A stretch of DNA of 64,000 nucleotides from Kalaharituber pfeilii (Eukaryota > Ascomycota > Pezizomycetes > Pezizales > Pezizaceae), in assembly GCA_015179045.1 (NCBI GenBank), contig WHUZ01000005.1:1922001-1986000 (forward strand). Direction: 5' to 3'. Positions 9,334-23,727 of the stretch are shown in pieces. The notes beneath the pieces are model-generated. The model was given only the letters and a program-made list of their open reading frames with translations. It was not told where the DNA came from and ran no database searches. Numbering within the stretch: the stretch's first letter is position 1; each line of letters begins with the position of its first letter. The position numbers and the translations under genes were made by a program.

Positions 9334-10128
9334 TTAACATACCCTTCCCAATAACATCAAAACACTATCAAAGCCATCTAATATCTGATATCGCTTTGAT
9401 ACCCTCTCCCTCAGTACGGTGGAATCTGGTATCGAAGAACTCCAACCCGGCACTGTAATGCAGTACACAGCAAAGCAGTTTCCTTGCATCTTCTCAAAGC
9501 TCACGGTCTTAAATTCCCATCGTTGCTGTGCTTCTAACCAGTATGCAAGCTCCTCTCCTGTAATCGAGTCTTCGTGGCTCCTGAACCCAAATTCGCGGCG
9601 GAGAAAGTTAGCCGCTTCGATACTGCCCTCACGGATAACCCTGTCCTGAATCATGATCTCGACGAAATACACTCGGCATAAAGGAGCAGTGAAGCCGAGT
9701 GTGAGGGAGTTGCACAGGGTGCCCCACGTGGAATTTGAGGAAGTGAGGGTAATAAAGGTATCTTTCCCGTTGGTCTCAATAGCTGAGAAGTATAACTTCG
9801 AAGATAGAAAACGCTTTGATCGGTCTGGCTTCAATTTCCCTGCAAGTGCCACCCTCCCCGCAGCCCTCACCACGGACGGCACAACTTTAGGTTGAAGAGG
9901 CTCAAAGGCAAGCGGGATAGAGCTTGCTGAAAGCGAGGAGTGCGTAGACGAGCTAGATGATGAAGCCGGTAACGAGCAAATTCGGTGTAGCTGAGGCTGT
10001 ACAAATTCCCTTGACGAGTGCGGGAAAGTGTACGAATGAGGGGGATATGTGAAAGCTCGTGATGGTTGATACATCTTGGGGTAAGAATTAGGTATAATCG
10101 CAACGAATGTATGCAGTGGTGTCTTCAC
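9334..10128 (-). CDS. Hypothetical protein, 264 aa (single exon)
   Basis: A long single-exon frame with higher GC than its AT-rich flanks, which argues for real coding capacity. The N-terminal third is serine-, proline- and histidine-rich with a Ser run near residues 56-61 and looks disordered. The C-terminal half is more globular: a CRVYFVEIMIQD segment near residue 152, an acidic region, then WEFKTVSFEKMQGNCFAVYC near 206-225. No signal peptide, membrane segment or known domain is visible. It has no close neighbour or shared promoter, and the start is simply the first in-frame ATG. It could also be an internal piece of an old mobile element. Function unknown. Confidence 0.45.
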   Translation of the reverse strand: MKTPLHTFVAIIPNSYPKMYQPSRAFTYPPHSYTFPHSSREFVQPQLHRICSLPASSSSSSTHSSLSASSIPLAFEPLQPKVVPSVVRAAGRVALAGKLKPDRSKRFLSSKLYFSAIETNGKDTFITLTSSNSTWGTLCNSLTLGFTAPLCRVYFVEIMIQDRVIREGSIEAANFLRREFGFRSHEDSITGEELAYWLEAQQRWEFKTVSFEKMQGNCFAVYCITVPGWSSSIPDSTVLRERVSKRYQILDGFDSVLMLLGRVC

Positions 10129-13100
10129 TAAGGAAGCTTAAAGAAGCAAAGAGGTATATGGCACTCCCGTATCTCGGTGAGCTTCCGACTAGCTTAAGAC
10201 AAGGAATGAAGATAATCACAGCACCAGACTGTGAAGAGTATTGAAAAAACTTTCAATGCCTTACTTGTAATGCGCAACGCGAACCTGTGCCGCTCCAGCA
10301 CGCTCAATTGAAACTCCGAATGCTGAAAAGAAACCTGGATACAAAAAGAAAAATTGTGTAGAAGATACGACGGACTCCAACTCATATTAAAGTATACAAT
10401 TCCGCAGGAAAAAATAGAAACGCTTGAATTAATGTTGCCCTGTATGACTAGTCTGACTACTGCGAAATGCTTGTTAGCGTCTCCATAAAGTTCCGAGACC
10501 AAAACACAGGGATAACCGCCATGATAATTTTTGTGCCGTTAGACTCCATCACGAATTTAAAGTAGTCAGATAGAAGTCTTAGCAGAATTCACACCCCAGC
10601 AAGATGTTTGACATCTGAAAGGTCAAAACGCAGACAAAGTTTAGATGGTGGTCGTTCCGTTGACCATACTAGTTGCTAATGCGGTTAGCGTGGTTCTGTA
10701 TTTAGAACCCACGCAAGAAAACCCAGGTTTCGAAATTTTCTTGGTACTTTCCAAAATCTCAGTGCGGTGTCCTTAATATGCTGCTGACTGTTAATAAAAA
10801 CTGAACAGGGTTTTGTGTTTAAGCTGAAGATAGTTGAGAGGGAGAGCCCAAATTCATGGTTGAAGTTTGTGATAACTGTTGAAGTACGCCTTGGCGGTCG
10901 TAGTAATCAGAAAACGCGTACTGGCAATTTAGATATAAGTAGGTGGTTTATACTAAGCTTGAACTAGGTGCTTGTATCCCGCTGGGTCAATTAAACCCAT
11001 TCTCTCACGCCGCACCACGTTCAGAGAAAATTCTATTTCTTGTATATGACTTTTTGTGCGAGTTCTAAACTGGGTAAATATTTCAGAGAGAAATTGTACA
11101 TCGAATTGCGACAGTATGGCGCCTAACAGTCTGAAATATGCTCTTAGTAATACTCCCTGATGAGTTTCATTGGAACGCAAATTTAGACTGTGTTGTGAGT
11201 TATCCCTGTCAGTCGTGTCCTCATAAAAATATGAAGGTAGGTGTAAGGTGATTTTCTACATATCACAGTCAGGGAACACAATTATTCCCGGACTCTGCAG
11301 AATTGTAGTATCGTCGGAATCATCGGATGCAATTTTTCCTCCCCTACCCTCTTCAACCTTTAAATATAATCATTCGTGGAGATGTGAAACAATGAAGTAG
11401 ACTAGAGCCGTGGTTTGGGACGCTGCTATAGAATTTTACTCTATTGTTAGAAATAAACCCGAAAATTTATGGAAAATACGTATACACTGGTTACTATAGA
11501 TATTGAAGTTCTGCAGAAATTAGTGGTATGTCTAATTGGAGATGAGAGAACTTGGATCTGTAATGTCTTGCGAGGAGCAGGACTTCGGTGAGGATCCTTG
11601 GCACTTACCACCCTTTGACCAACTTAAACCACATTTAGGCATCGAGAGAATCAAAGGCGTTTCGAATTAAGGAAATCATGGGTGCTAGCGAGCGTGGAGT
11701 GGACAGGACAAGAGGGGTTTACCGGTGAATGTGTGGGGTTTTAGATATGGAGGCTTACTCAGGATGTTTGTACTGTAATAACATTTAAAGTCCCAGTGTC
11801 ATTACTTCCAGAGTATAATTAGCTGGTCATAGCATGATAGATGTCGACGGACGCTGCTTGCAAAAGACGTGACGTGCGCTAGTCTGGTTGTGTGCACTCT
11901 AGTTTATGGGAGACTCAACAATAATCACGCCCCCCAGCAAAATTGTGGTAAGGAATCACATGATCACAGTTCGTTACCCGTTCCACCTGTCTGGTTACTA
12001 TCATATATGTATAGCAAAACAGAAACAAAAGCTTTATAGCATGTATATAATCTTGCTCTCGTGCTTGTCCTATAACGTAGGCATTTTGATATGCTTTTAT
12101 TCTATTCCAACGCTTGCGTTATCCTGAACCAGACCAGTGGATCGTGTTGTTAATTCAAGCGAACATGTCTATACTGCTGATCACTGCTTACTCAGGAATT
12201 AATCATGCAAAAGTGCGGCACAACAGGTTGATGAGTATGGCAATCTCACCGCTTTTTCCTTATGCTGGACGCTGATATAGAGTTGGAATAGATTTAACTG
12301 GTAGTAAGTATTCGAGTTGCCGGTATTGGTGGTATTCTTAATTATTGTTAGTCGACCTTCATATCACGAAGTGCATGGACTCAAGTTTACTAACGCCAAG
12401 GATCACAGTTAGCAGTCTACATTCCGTACTGAGCTTCCTCAAACACAGATCATTCCCTTAGCATCTTCAACACCCGAAAATATGCCCATCACCCCTCTCA
12501 CTTCTGTGCTCTTTCCGGTTGCGATAAGAACAATACAGATACATAGCTCATTCTAACGGCAATAATCAACTTTTCCTTCGGCTATGAGAGGTACAGAAGC
12601 CGTCAGCACTGACTAGGGATACATCTTACTCAAGGTAATGCTGCAGCAGAGCCGCACTGCAAGTATCGAACCTCGCTGGTTAACCTAGCCATACTTGGGA
12701 AATGAATGACAGAGAATAGCTGATTCTCATATGTCCTGCATGGCACCCTGGAAATCTCTTTGGTCCTGCCCTAATGGCCCCAAGATAGGTTGGGCTAATC
12801 TGCGTGTCATGGAATTTACTAGCCACCTCTCCCCTCGGCATATGACAGTATGGTTGGCACTGTCCTCCCGCTACAGCTTTTGCTCAGGTCTTCATTTGGT
12901 TAAAGATATTGCCCTAATTTGCACAGGAGCAATTTTGCCTGTCGGTCACAATAATGGCCATAGTGCCTCGCATGCTGGAGGTGCAGTGTTACCTCGTACA
13001 CCCTACATACTTGTAACAGCGAGACTACAGACGGTGGCAAAGACAGAGCAAGCTGCTATGGGCCCTTCGTGGCACAGGATCAAAAATAAAAAATTCAACC

Positions 13101-14700
13101 TCCTTGGCACGACAATACCCAAGTTTAGATTGTGCAACGCTGCAAGAGGACGTCGTTTGTTACACTTGAATAAGTTTAGAAAAAATTCCCTGTCATCACT
13201 TGAAACAACAATTTACCTTCATCTTTGACTTACCTCTAGATCTTGCTCACCAGTGAATGAAAACGGGGTAACTCAAGAGGAGAATCATCTCTATCACTTC
13301 TACCAGTTGAGGATTCTAAATCCCTGTCAAAAGTTCAAACGCGGGAGATTATCTTCCAGAATCGATGCAAAGCACCATCCTTTTGACGGCATGGCGCCGT
13401 GGACTTCCGGATATGATGTGAATAACTTCATTGGAAATCTCAGTTGACCGTTCTCTTTGGGACATGCAATAAGTCTCGTGCAAGGGTTCTGAAATAGGGC
13501 TTTAAAAGCCCAATATATCAGAAAGAAGCTCATAAAGCGCAAGTCCCACGTGGTCGAAGTAGGAATTATGATTTAACTGCTCGTAATGATGCCACGGAAA
13601 TGATGGCGATATCCAACTCTACTTGCTAACTTGGCTATCAGGAGTCAATTACCATCCAATCTCGAGCGGGCTTCCACGAATTGGTTCATACCCCAGTGTA
13701 CTATGATACGATCTTATGATGTAAAATTGGATTTATATTGCGCCAAGCTAAATTCGCGTGCTCACGTGGCGCTTATAGAAATTTCCGCATGTTTCTGTCA
13801 AACTGACTTTCTTTTTGTGCTTTCCTCCCACACACAAAGAGGCCAGCCGTAGCTTTGTTAGCTCTAGTTGCCAGTTTGACCACTAGGAACCCTAGGGAAC
13901 CTAACTGACTCCAGGCGGAGCATCTAAGCTATCTGAAAGAGTCGGATATCCCATGATACAATTTCAAGGTGAAGTAGTAATTGGCACTGCCTTTCGAGAG
14001 TCGATATGGGAATAGTTATGCTGGCATTTGTGGCATGAGAAAGATCCGCGAATGTGAGGTAGAGAGTTTGGATGGATCAATCTGGGCACCAGTAGCCCGG
14101 AGCCACTAGGCACCTGCTATACTGCACTACATACAGACCTGCAGCTCACAGAGTATCGATCTTCATTATCTTGAGCCCGAGTCGGAATTACGTGCAACCG
14201 GTGAGCTTGGTGCTCTCTCCACCAGCAATTGTCGTTTTCGGTTCTACATTTTGGCTCTCGAGTACCCAATTCCTGAAAAGAGCTTATGAAACGATAGAAA
14301 AATGCTCTGATAAGTACGGCATCCCCCGCTCAGTTTGCGCTGGTTCCATAACCCTTCTCATTACCTGACATCGACTCATGAACGTTGTGCAACCTGTATT
14401 TTTTCCAATGCTAAGGTGCTTGCTGCGATGTAAGAGGGAGACAGCTGGCTGCTGTTCCCAGCGAGTTCCCCTCACAGGGCGTAATGTTAAGCCAGGGTAT
14501 GATAGCAGCACTTTGCATGCTGAAGCCAAGTCTCGGAACCCCAAGTTTTATTAGCGGTCAAAGAAGCGAAGGGTCATGCGATTGGGGACGGGGGGGGGGA
14601 GGTGGGGGTGGATGTAAGAAAGCAGGCCATGAAATACTTTCTTGATCGAGCCTGTCAGAGCTGCGCAGGCTGCGGCAGCGGAGGAGGGCATTGCCTTTTA
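10129..14700. other. 4.5-kb gene-free stretch
   Basis: Only scattered ORFs of 60-165 codons with no recognisable motif (the largest at 12731-13228, plus strand). No tRNA, rRNA or clear transposon termini were seen. A G run (14590-14607) marks the start of the GC-rich approach to the next gene. Confidence 0.4.
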
Positions 14701-14992
14701 AGCTCCATTGCCTTTTGTTATTCACATTTGTAATCCAGCGCGTCGCAGTTCACACCTAGGCTTGTGGGGCCGTTTCCTGGTTTCCGAAAGCGCACGCATT
14801 GAGCCATCCAGGGTGCAAGACAGGACGGATACTAGCACGGCGGGGAGAGGAGCTTCCCACACGCTGCGTGCAACAGAGACAAGGTCGCAGCGACAGTCTG
14901 TTCTCGAGCAGTCGAAGCCCAGCCAGAGGGAACAATGGGCGCGATACTAGTCGTAGGCATCAGCGTAAGCGACAGCGCACAGGCTGTGAAGT

Positions 14993-15031
14993 GCTGCGCT
15001 GCGCTGCGCTGCGCTGCGCTGCGCTGCGCAG
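14993..15031. repeat. (GCGCT)n pentanucleotide microsatellite
   Basis: About seven tandem copies of GCTGC/GCGCT lie just upstream of the C-rich promoter of the Hsp70-family gene. They are very GC-rich and prone to hairpin formation. Confidence 0.85.
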
Positions 15032-15079
15032 CCACCACCGGCGCCGGGGCTGGGGCTGGGCTGGCTGGGTGCTGCGCTG

Positions 15080-15690
15080 GGGCTGGAGCCTCAAGAAGCC
15101 CGCCGCCCACGCCGCCCCTTCGCTCGCGCAGCACGCTTCCTGCTGTTGCACTCCGCCCGACACGCACCTGCTCTGCCCGCCCGCCGCCCGCCGCCCGCCG
15201 CCCGCCCCCCAGTGTCCTCGCTCTCACTCTGCTCCCGCCCGCACCGCACGCCCCAACTCGCCGGCCGCTTGACCGCCTCCCCCTCCCCCCCCCCCCATCG
15301 CGAGGAGGGCCTGAGCCACAGCACCCCTAAGAATCCGGCCCCCCCCTTCCCCTTCCCCCTCCCCCCCCTCCCCCCCACGTATCCCGTGACGCCTGTGTGT
15401 ACAGCCCACACCGCCCCCCCTCCCCCTCCCCCCCCCCCTCCCCCCACCATCCACTAGGTACTGGTTCTCACATACGCCCTGCCACACCAAAGCCCCCTCC
15501 CCCCTCCCCCCTCCCCCCTCCACCCTCCACCCTCCCCTCACCCTCACTGCAACACAATCTAGCACCGCCCAATCTGATCGCTCGGCGCTTTTCAGCCCTA
15601 CTTCTGGCATTTCCTTTTTTTTTTCTCATTCCCCCTCTGCTTCTTACATTCAGCATCCTGCCCTTTCAACAGTTCATATAAACCCTCCTC
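15080..15690. promoter_or_regulatory. C/CT-rich promoter region of the Hsp70-family gene
   Basis: Around 600 bases with extreme C over G asymmetry on the plus strand, including repeated CCCCCTCC blocks at 15340-15390, 15414-15450 and 15490-15540. It ends a few bases before the start codon at 15708. Long pyrimidine tracts upstream of start codons are usual in filamentous fungi, though this one is unusually C-rich. The minus strand carries many G runs of three or more, so G-quadruplexes are possible. No TATA box stands out. Confidence 0.5.
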
Positions 15691-15707
15691 ACCCTCCCCG
15701 CAATTTC

Positions 15708-18544
15708 ATGTCGGGAACATCTACGATGACTGACAGACTGAGAAAACTGGGCTTCACTGGGAGGAACAACCGAAATACTCAAGCCGGCTCCCCAACGATT
15801 CCTACCGTCCCAGGGGCAGCGCCGGGCCGGCCTCCGTCGTACCCGGGCTTCGCAGCCGGCCAGCCTGGTCCTCTAGCGCCTCCACCAACTGCCATGAGAC
15901 CAATCTCGCCGAACCAGGCGCCTCCTGGTGCTCCATATCCGCATGGCCCAGGCCATGTTCCTCCAGGACATCCCCCTCCGCACACAATGATCCCGCAAGG
16001 TATTCCCCCACCAATCAATCCCGGAATACCGCCTCATCATCCTCCCTACTACGGCCAGCAGCCGCCTCGAGATGTAGCGCCGCCAGCGGCCTCTACTGCA
16101 ATTGGGCGACCTGTTGCAGAAGTTGAAGGCTCTCGTAGAAGCAAGGCCCAATTGATCGTTGGTATCGATTTCGTAAGTTTAGCACGAGGCCTCAAAGTTT
16201 GTGCTATGCTGACTAGTAAACCAAGGGTACAACTTTTAGCGGCGTTGCATTTGCTTTTGCTACAGACCAAGAGGCAAAGGAAGATATCATTACGGAGTGG
16301 CCCGGTGCAGGAAATATGGCAAAGCAAAAGGTAAAGAACAATTTCTCGTTGTTACAATCATCAGATACCTAATACCTCTGATTTAGATCCCAACAGTACT
16401 TTACTATGATCAATATCAAAAAGTTGTCGGTTGGGGGCCTGATATCGCCGATGCTCTTGCACCAACTGGCTACCCAAAGCCTGGTGTGCAAAAGGTGGGT
16501 TTTCTGAAAACGCTAATGTCTATGAGACTTTGTACTAATCACTCCTGCAGGTCGAGTGGTTCAAGCTGCAGCTTATGACTGACGGGAACACCTATATTGA
16601 CCCTATCAACCTCCCACCTCTCCCGCCAGGAAAATCAGAGATTGATGTTGCTGCTGATTACCTCTTTAAGCTCCGCCAGGCAATGCGAGCCCAACTTCAA
16701 AAGACCCTTGGTGAGGTCTTCAACCGTGAAGAAAGGAACATCAGATATTTTCTTACTGTGCCTGCTATTTGGAACGATGCTGGGAAGGCAGCTACCCGTC
16801 AAGCAGCTATTCAAGCCGGATTTTTACGAGACGAAAACGACAACCGTCTCACCCTCATTACCGAACCCGAGGCTGCCGCAATGTTTTGTTCGAAAGCTGG
16901 GTTGCTGAACCTAAAAGTGCATGATGCTGTCTTGATCGTTGATTGCGGTGGTGGTACTGTCGATCTTATCGCATATGAAGTTGAAGAGGAGCATCCATTT
17001 ACAGTGGCCGAATGTACAGCGGGTTCCGGAGACTCCTGTGGTTCCACTGCGCTTAACAGAAATTTCTCCAACATCCTACGTGCCAAGATTAGAAAGATGA
17101 AGCTTCCTGATGGCTCAAAAACTGCTGGCAAGGTTTACGCAAAATGTATCATGGATTTCGAGAACCGAATTAAGGCAGATTTCAGGAACAATGGACAAAA
17201 ATGGGCTGTCGATGTTGGTATTGAGGCAGAGTTCCCAGAGGCAGGCATCGAGGAGGGATATATGACGTTCACAAACGAGGAAATCCTTCAATGCTTCGAG
17301 CCAGTTGTGAATAGGATCTTGGAGTTGGTTAGAAACCAGATCATTGCAATTCAGGCACAAAATCGACAGTTGCAGGTGAGTCAGCTTTATTCGTGAGGAT
17401 GCTCTTTGAATAATCATCATATATTTACACCGTTTCAAAACAGAACGTTCTAGTTGTCGGTGGTTTTGGTGCATCTGAATACCTATTCCAGCAAATCAAA
17501 CTCCATGTCCCACCGCAGTTCCAGTCAAAAGTTGTCCGTCCAATGGATTCCGTTGCTGCCATCGTGAAGGGAGCAGTCACGGCTGGCATAACTGAAAGGG
17601 TTGTTACATCTCGTGTTGCTCGTCGTCATTATCTCATGGCAACCCTTCAGCCCTTCAAGGAAGGCCATCACCCGGAACAATACAGAGTGCCCAGCTTGGA
17701 TGGAAAGGATAGATGTAAATACACACGACAAATATTTGTCACAAAGGGCCAGCGTGTCAAAATTGGAGAGCCCGTCAAGGTGTCATTTTTCAGACAGGTC
17801 GCTCCAGGAGCTACATTGATGTATGAGGATATATTATACGCTTGTGATGAAGATGTTTGCCCAGAATACACCAAAGATCCACGTAAGTTATCCTTTTCAG
17901 CATATCTTATTTTACCTTTGGCTGACGAAAATGGGAATAGATATCAAGGAAGTTGTCACGCTAGTTTCAGATTTGTCGAGAAAGAATCTGGAGAAGGATT
18001 TTGAGAGAATGGATACTCCTCAGGGTACATTCTACCGAGTGTACTTCGACATTGTAAGGCTATCTCTGCAGTTATAATTGAAGGGATTTCCACTAACTTC
18101 GAAATAGTACTTGACCCTCGATGGAAGTGAATTCAGTGCTGAGCTGGTGTGCCAGGGTGAAGTTATGGGGCGTTGCACGGTAAGTTTGTTATACTGCGAT
18201 CCTGGTTCGCAATCCTGGTTCGCAATTACTGAGTGATTGAACAGGCGAGATTCCGATAATCGATACCCTCCAATTTCTCTTTGTATCCATTTGTCGAGAT
18301 TTCTATTGAGATTGGCAAAGCTCATGGTGGGGCGTTGTTTCGAGGCATTGTTTATGAATATCCACACGAGAAAGCCGTTATTATGTTTGACGAATTCCCT
18401 CTATTTGTTCGGCTATACGTTATTATTATTATATATCTTCAGTTCTCATCCAAGATGTTTCTTTCTCTCTGCATGTGTATTTCTCATTTTGTTGCCTGTC
18501 AGCCGATTGGTATCAACTGCTTGGGGCCCTCTCTCTTAGTTTAG
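15708..18544 (+). CDS. Hsp70-family ATPase with proline-rich N-terminus
   Basis: Spliced model: 15708-16172, 16226-16330, 16387-16494, 16551-17375, 17444-17882, 17941-18053, 18108-18179, then a 3' exon of uncertain acceptor; the first seven exons give 709 codons in phase. Residues ~25-130 are Pro/Gly-rich and disordered. The actin-like ATPase fold follows: phosphate-1 loop VGIDFGTTFSG (151-161, split by intron 1), EPEAAA (331-336), phosphate-2 IVDCGGGTVD (355-364) and adenosine motif NVLVVGGFG (502-510). The substrate-binding half is short and poorly conserved, as in HSPA12-like fungal proteins rather than cytosolic Hsp70/BiP. It is probably cytosolic; no signal peptide or C-terminal EEVD/HDEL is seen. 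After exon 7, acceptor 18244 leads within four codons to TAA (18257-18259). Acceptor 18298 skips it and keeps VEISIEIGKAHGGALFRG-like sequence, ending at 18544. Confidence 0.88.
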
Positions 18545-19276
18545 TGCCGTTTTACTTTTGATAGTTGGAAAAGGTGCGTTTGGTTGAGGAAGTTTGTGAG
18601 GGTTTAGGAATTAATGGACACTCCTTTAGGTTAACTGAGCCCGAGGCCAGTTGTAGAAGGGCGAGTATACGAGGTATGAAGATATGAAATATGTATTGTA
18701 GGGCTGTTCAGCTGAATATACCGATTCATTTGTATGTAAAATTCAATGCCAGCTTTTGTTTATCCTTTGAATGCATAGACACCATAGCTGTGTGTCAGAG
18801 GTTATTTACCACTCCATACAGCGGTTTCTGCTCACCTTGCTTGAGATAATTAACTTGATATTTCGCCTCTTGCCCAAGTAAGTCTGTAAGACCACGAGCT
18901 GCACTTTGGCAGTTATGCAGATCGCGCAGCACCCGCTACCGTATGCACAGAAGCATTGCTTGCGCCATCCCAGTGCTGCAGCGCCTCGGAACCTGCCGAG
19001 CCTAGTGGCGCCAAGACTTCCGCCGCTGCGGCGACAACTTTCATTAGGCGTCAATCATCAGCGACGCGACACTCAGGCATCACTCGAACTGTTCCCCAAC
19101 CTTCAAAGCCCGCTCTGACCCTGCCCATCGCTCTCTATCTTCGCCCTTCGGCCTCTAAGCTATCGCCCCCCGCTCGTCCAGACGTGCGAAAAGCTTCTCA
19201 CGCGTTCCCCTGATCACCCAGCATTCGTTGGACCCGACCTATAGCCGTTCGTCCTAGGCCTGTGATTTGCAGCACC
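18545..19276. other. Intergenic / PAP1 promoter
   Basis: About 730 bases between two tandem plus-strand genes. It contains the 3' region of the Hsp70-family gene and the upstream region of poly(A) polymerase, which becomes CT-rich (19090-19210). No separate gene was recognised. Confidence 0.5.
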
Positions 19277-21763
<2,487 letters not shown>

Positions 21764-22740
21764 TATACCAGTATGAAGGGCTGTTGCTCTATATTTTTAT
21801 GCTTACGGTGTGTGTTGGAAGTCTGTGTGGATTTGCCCCCTCTCGTTTTGCATTGCTTCCCTTATCTCTCCGCTTCTGCCTTTTTTGCCTTTTGCATAGT
21901 TCCCTGGAAGTCGGTCACCAAAGCTTAAAACAGGGATAAAACTTAGAAGCCACTTTCTTGACGAACGAAAGTCCTGAGGATCCTGAATCTGATTGTTGAT
22001 TTTTGGCATAACAGCAACCTACCTATTTCATGCAACTATAACAACAAACCTACCAGTTTATCTGGCGATTGGAAACCAGAATTGGATGAAAAAAAATTCG
22101 ACTATTTAATCCTCCCGCAAACTATTCGGCACTCTCGCAACTAACATTTTCAATCTTTTTCATTTTTTCCCCCTCCCACTTTGCCTTCCCCCTCGTCCCC
22201 TCCGCCAGTGAGGTTTTCCTTTCTTTGCGCTTACAGTGTTCATATTGTGAACGCACTTATCTTTCCCCTAATTCACTTTCCACTCTAATAATTTCTATCG
22301 CATATCATTCTCCTGCCTCCCACCCTTCCCATCCCCCCTTTCGTCTTCTTGTGTCCTATGTTGCTCCGTTTCCTTCCCTTGCTTGCTTGCAAGATATGGA
22401 TACCTCCTCCGTCTTCCTTTTTTTTTCGATTCTAGTGTGTTTCTGACAACGCCCTCAGTTACTTAGCTTACGATAAGGTAAGATAGGATGTTTTCAAGAA
22501 GATAACTTAGGCGACCTTTTTTGACTGTGGGACTGCGGGAGCAGGGTGTAGAAAGAGAGGATGGTGGTCGTGGTGGTTTTGGTGGTGTGGTGAAAGTGAA
22601 ATGGTGCAGACTGAGACGAGGTTAGTGGTAGAAATATAAATACTCATAAGCGTTCGTTGTCCGTCGGCGGGGGGAGCGACAAAGTGATTAGTCTGTAGTC
22701 ATAGATACAACGTTTTAGTCAATTGGGGGAGGGGGGTTTC
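21764..22740. other. PAP1 3' region and CT-rich block
   Basis: 3' flank of poly(A) polymerase, then a pyrimidine-rich block (22140-22400) resembling a fungal promoter but with no convincing start codon or exon after it. This could be the promoter of a lost gene or a non-coding transcript. No CDS is supported. Confidence 0.4.
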
Positions 22741-22805
22741 TTCTTTTGAGTGTTTGTTTGGTAGTGGATTAAGTTAGTGGGGGGGATTGGTTTTTTCAAT
22801 TGGTT

Positions 22806-22845
<40 letters not shown>

Positions 22846-23260
22846 ATATTGTTTTTCTTGCTGCCTTTTTTGCTTTAATTTTTTTTTTTTCTGTTTGTTT
22901 GCTTGTTATTTGGAGTTGCGCAGAAGAGAGCAAGAGAGAGAGCACAGAGGTTTTTTTATTTTTTTTATTTATTATTTATTTATTTTTTTTGTTTTTATTT
23001 TTTTTGTATCAACTCTTGTGTATTTAAAGGTTTGTTGTTGATTAAAAAAAAAAATTGAAAGTCCCCGGTGGAGCAGGTTGGATATTTTTTTGGATGGAGT
23101 GGGGAAAAAAAAAAAGGTATTAAGATATCTAGTTTATCTAGATAAGATGCTCGCGGTGTGAGTTGTAGGAGTGTGTGGTGTAGTGGTGTAGTAAGTTTTG
23201 TGTGTGTGTGTGTGTGTGTATGTGTGAGGTTTGGTTTGGTTTGGTTTGGTGTCCTTGTCG
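22741..23260. repeat. T-rich low-complexity region with (GT)n
   Basis: Strongly T-biased on the plus strand for ~350 bases, including an uninterrupted run of about 36 T (22809-22844) and TTTATT repeats (22950-23005). A GT microsatellite (about 23199-23225) and GGTTT repeats (23227-23250) follow. Nothing coding. Confidence 0.8.
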
Positions 23261-23727
23261 TGAGTGGTGGGGTTGGGACAGGCTATGAATTGTAGTTATT
23301 TAGTAGAATGATTGTTAATGCATATTGCATATTTTCGAGAAGAGCACGAGACACATTATGCACAAGCACTACTCCTCCCCATAGAGCGAGGCTACGGGGG
23401 GTTGACTACTACTTTGTACTATGTGCGGATTGCTTGCACCCCGAACGTAACGGCTTAAGTCTCGTGGGTTTAGATGTAACCGCCATTATGCCTGGGTTAT
23501 GACGGGCGCCTTACTTGAATATAGAGCAAAAGCAATAATACAGATCCTCCATTTCATGATTCTTAGCAAGAAAAAGAAAAAGAAGAAACTGAATTTTCCT
23601 AATTGACCTTCGCCCCTTTGTTCTTTACAAAATCCTCCTCCTCCTCCTCTGCCTTCAAACTCTCTTCCAGAAGCCAAATAATTCGCCCAAAAAAAATTCC
23701 TCAACTGCCGCTCTCATGGCAGGGCTC
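23261..23727. other. Intergenic, no supported gene
   Basis: Mixed sequence downstream (3') of the minus-strand nuclease-like gene; no feature recognised. Confidence 0.4.

Noticed and set aside
12731..13228. 165-codon plus-strand ORF
   Set aside because: No recognisable domain, atypical composition, no splice partners; indistinguishable from a chance ORF.
14799..15681. Several Ala/Pro-, Gly- or Arg-rich ORFs on both strands
   Set aside because: They are translations of the (GCGCT)n repeat and C-rich promoter tract, with overlapping frames on both strands and no motif.
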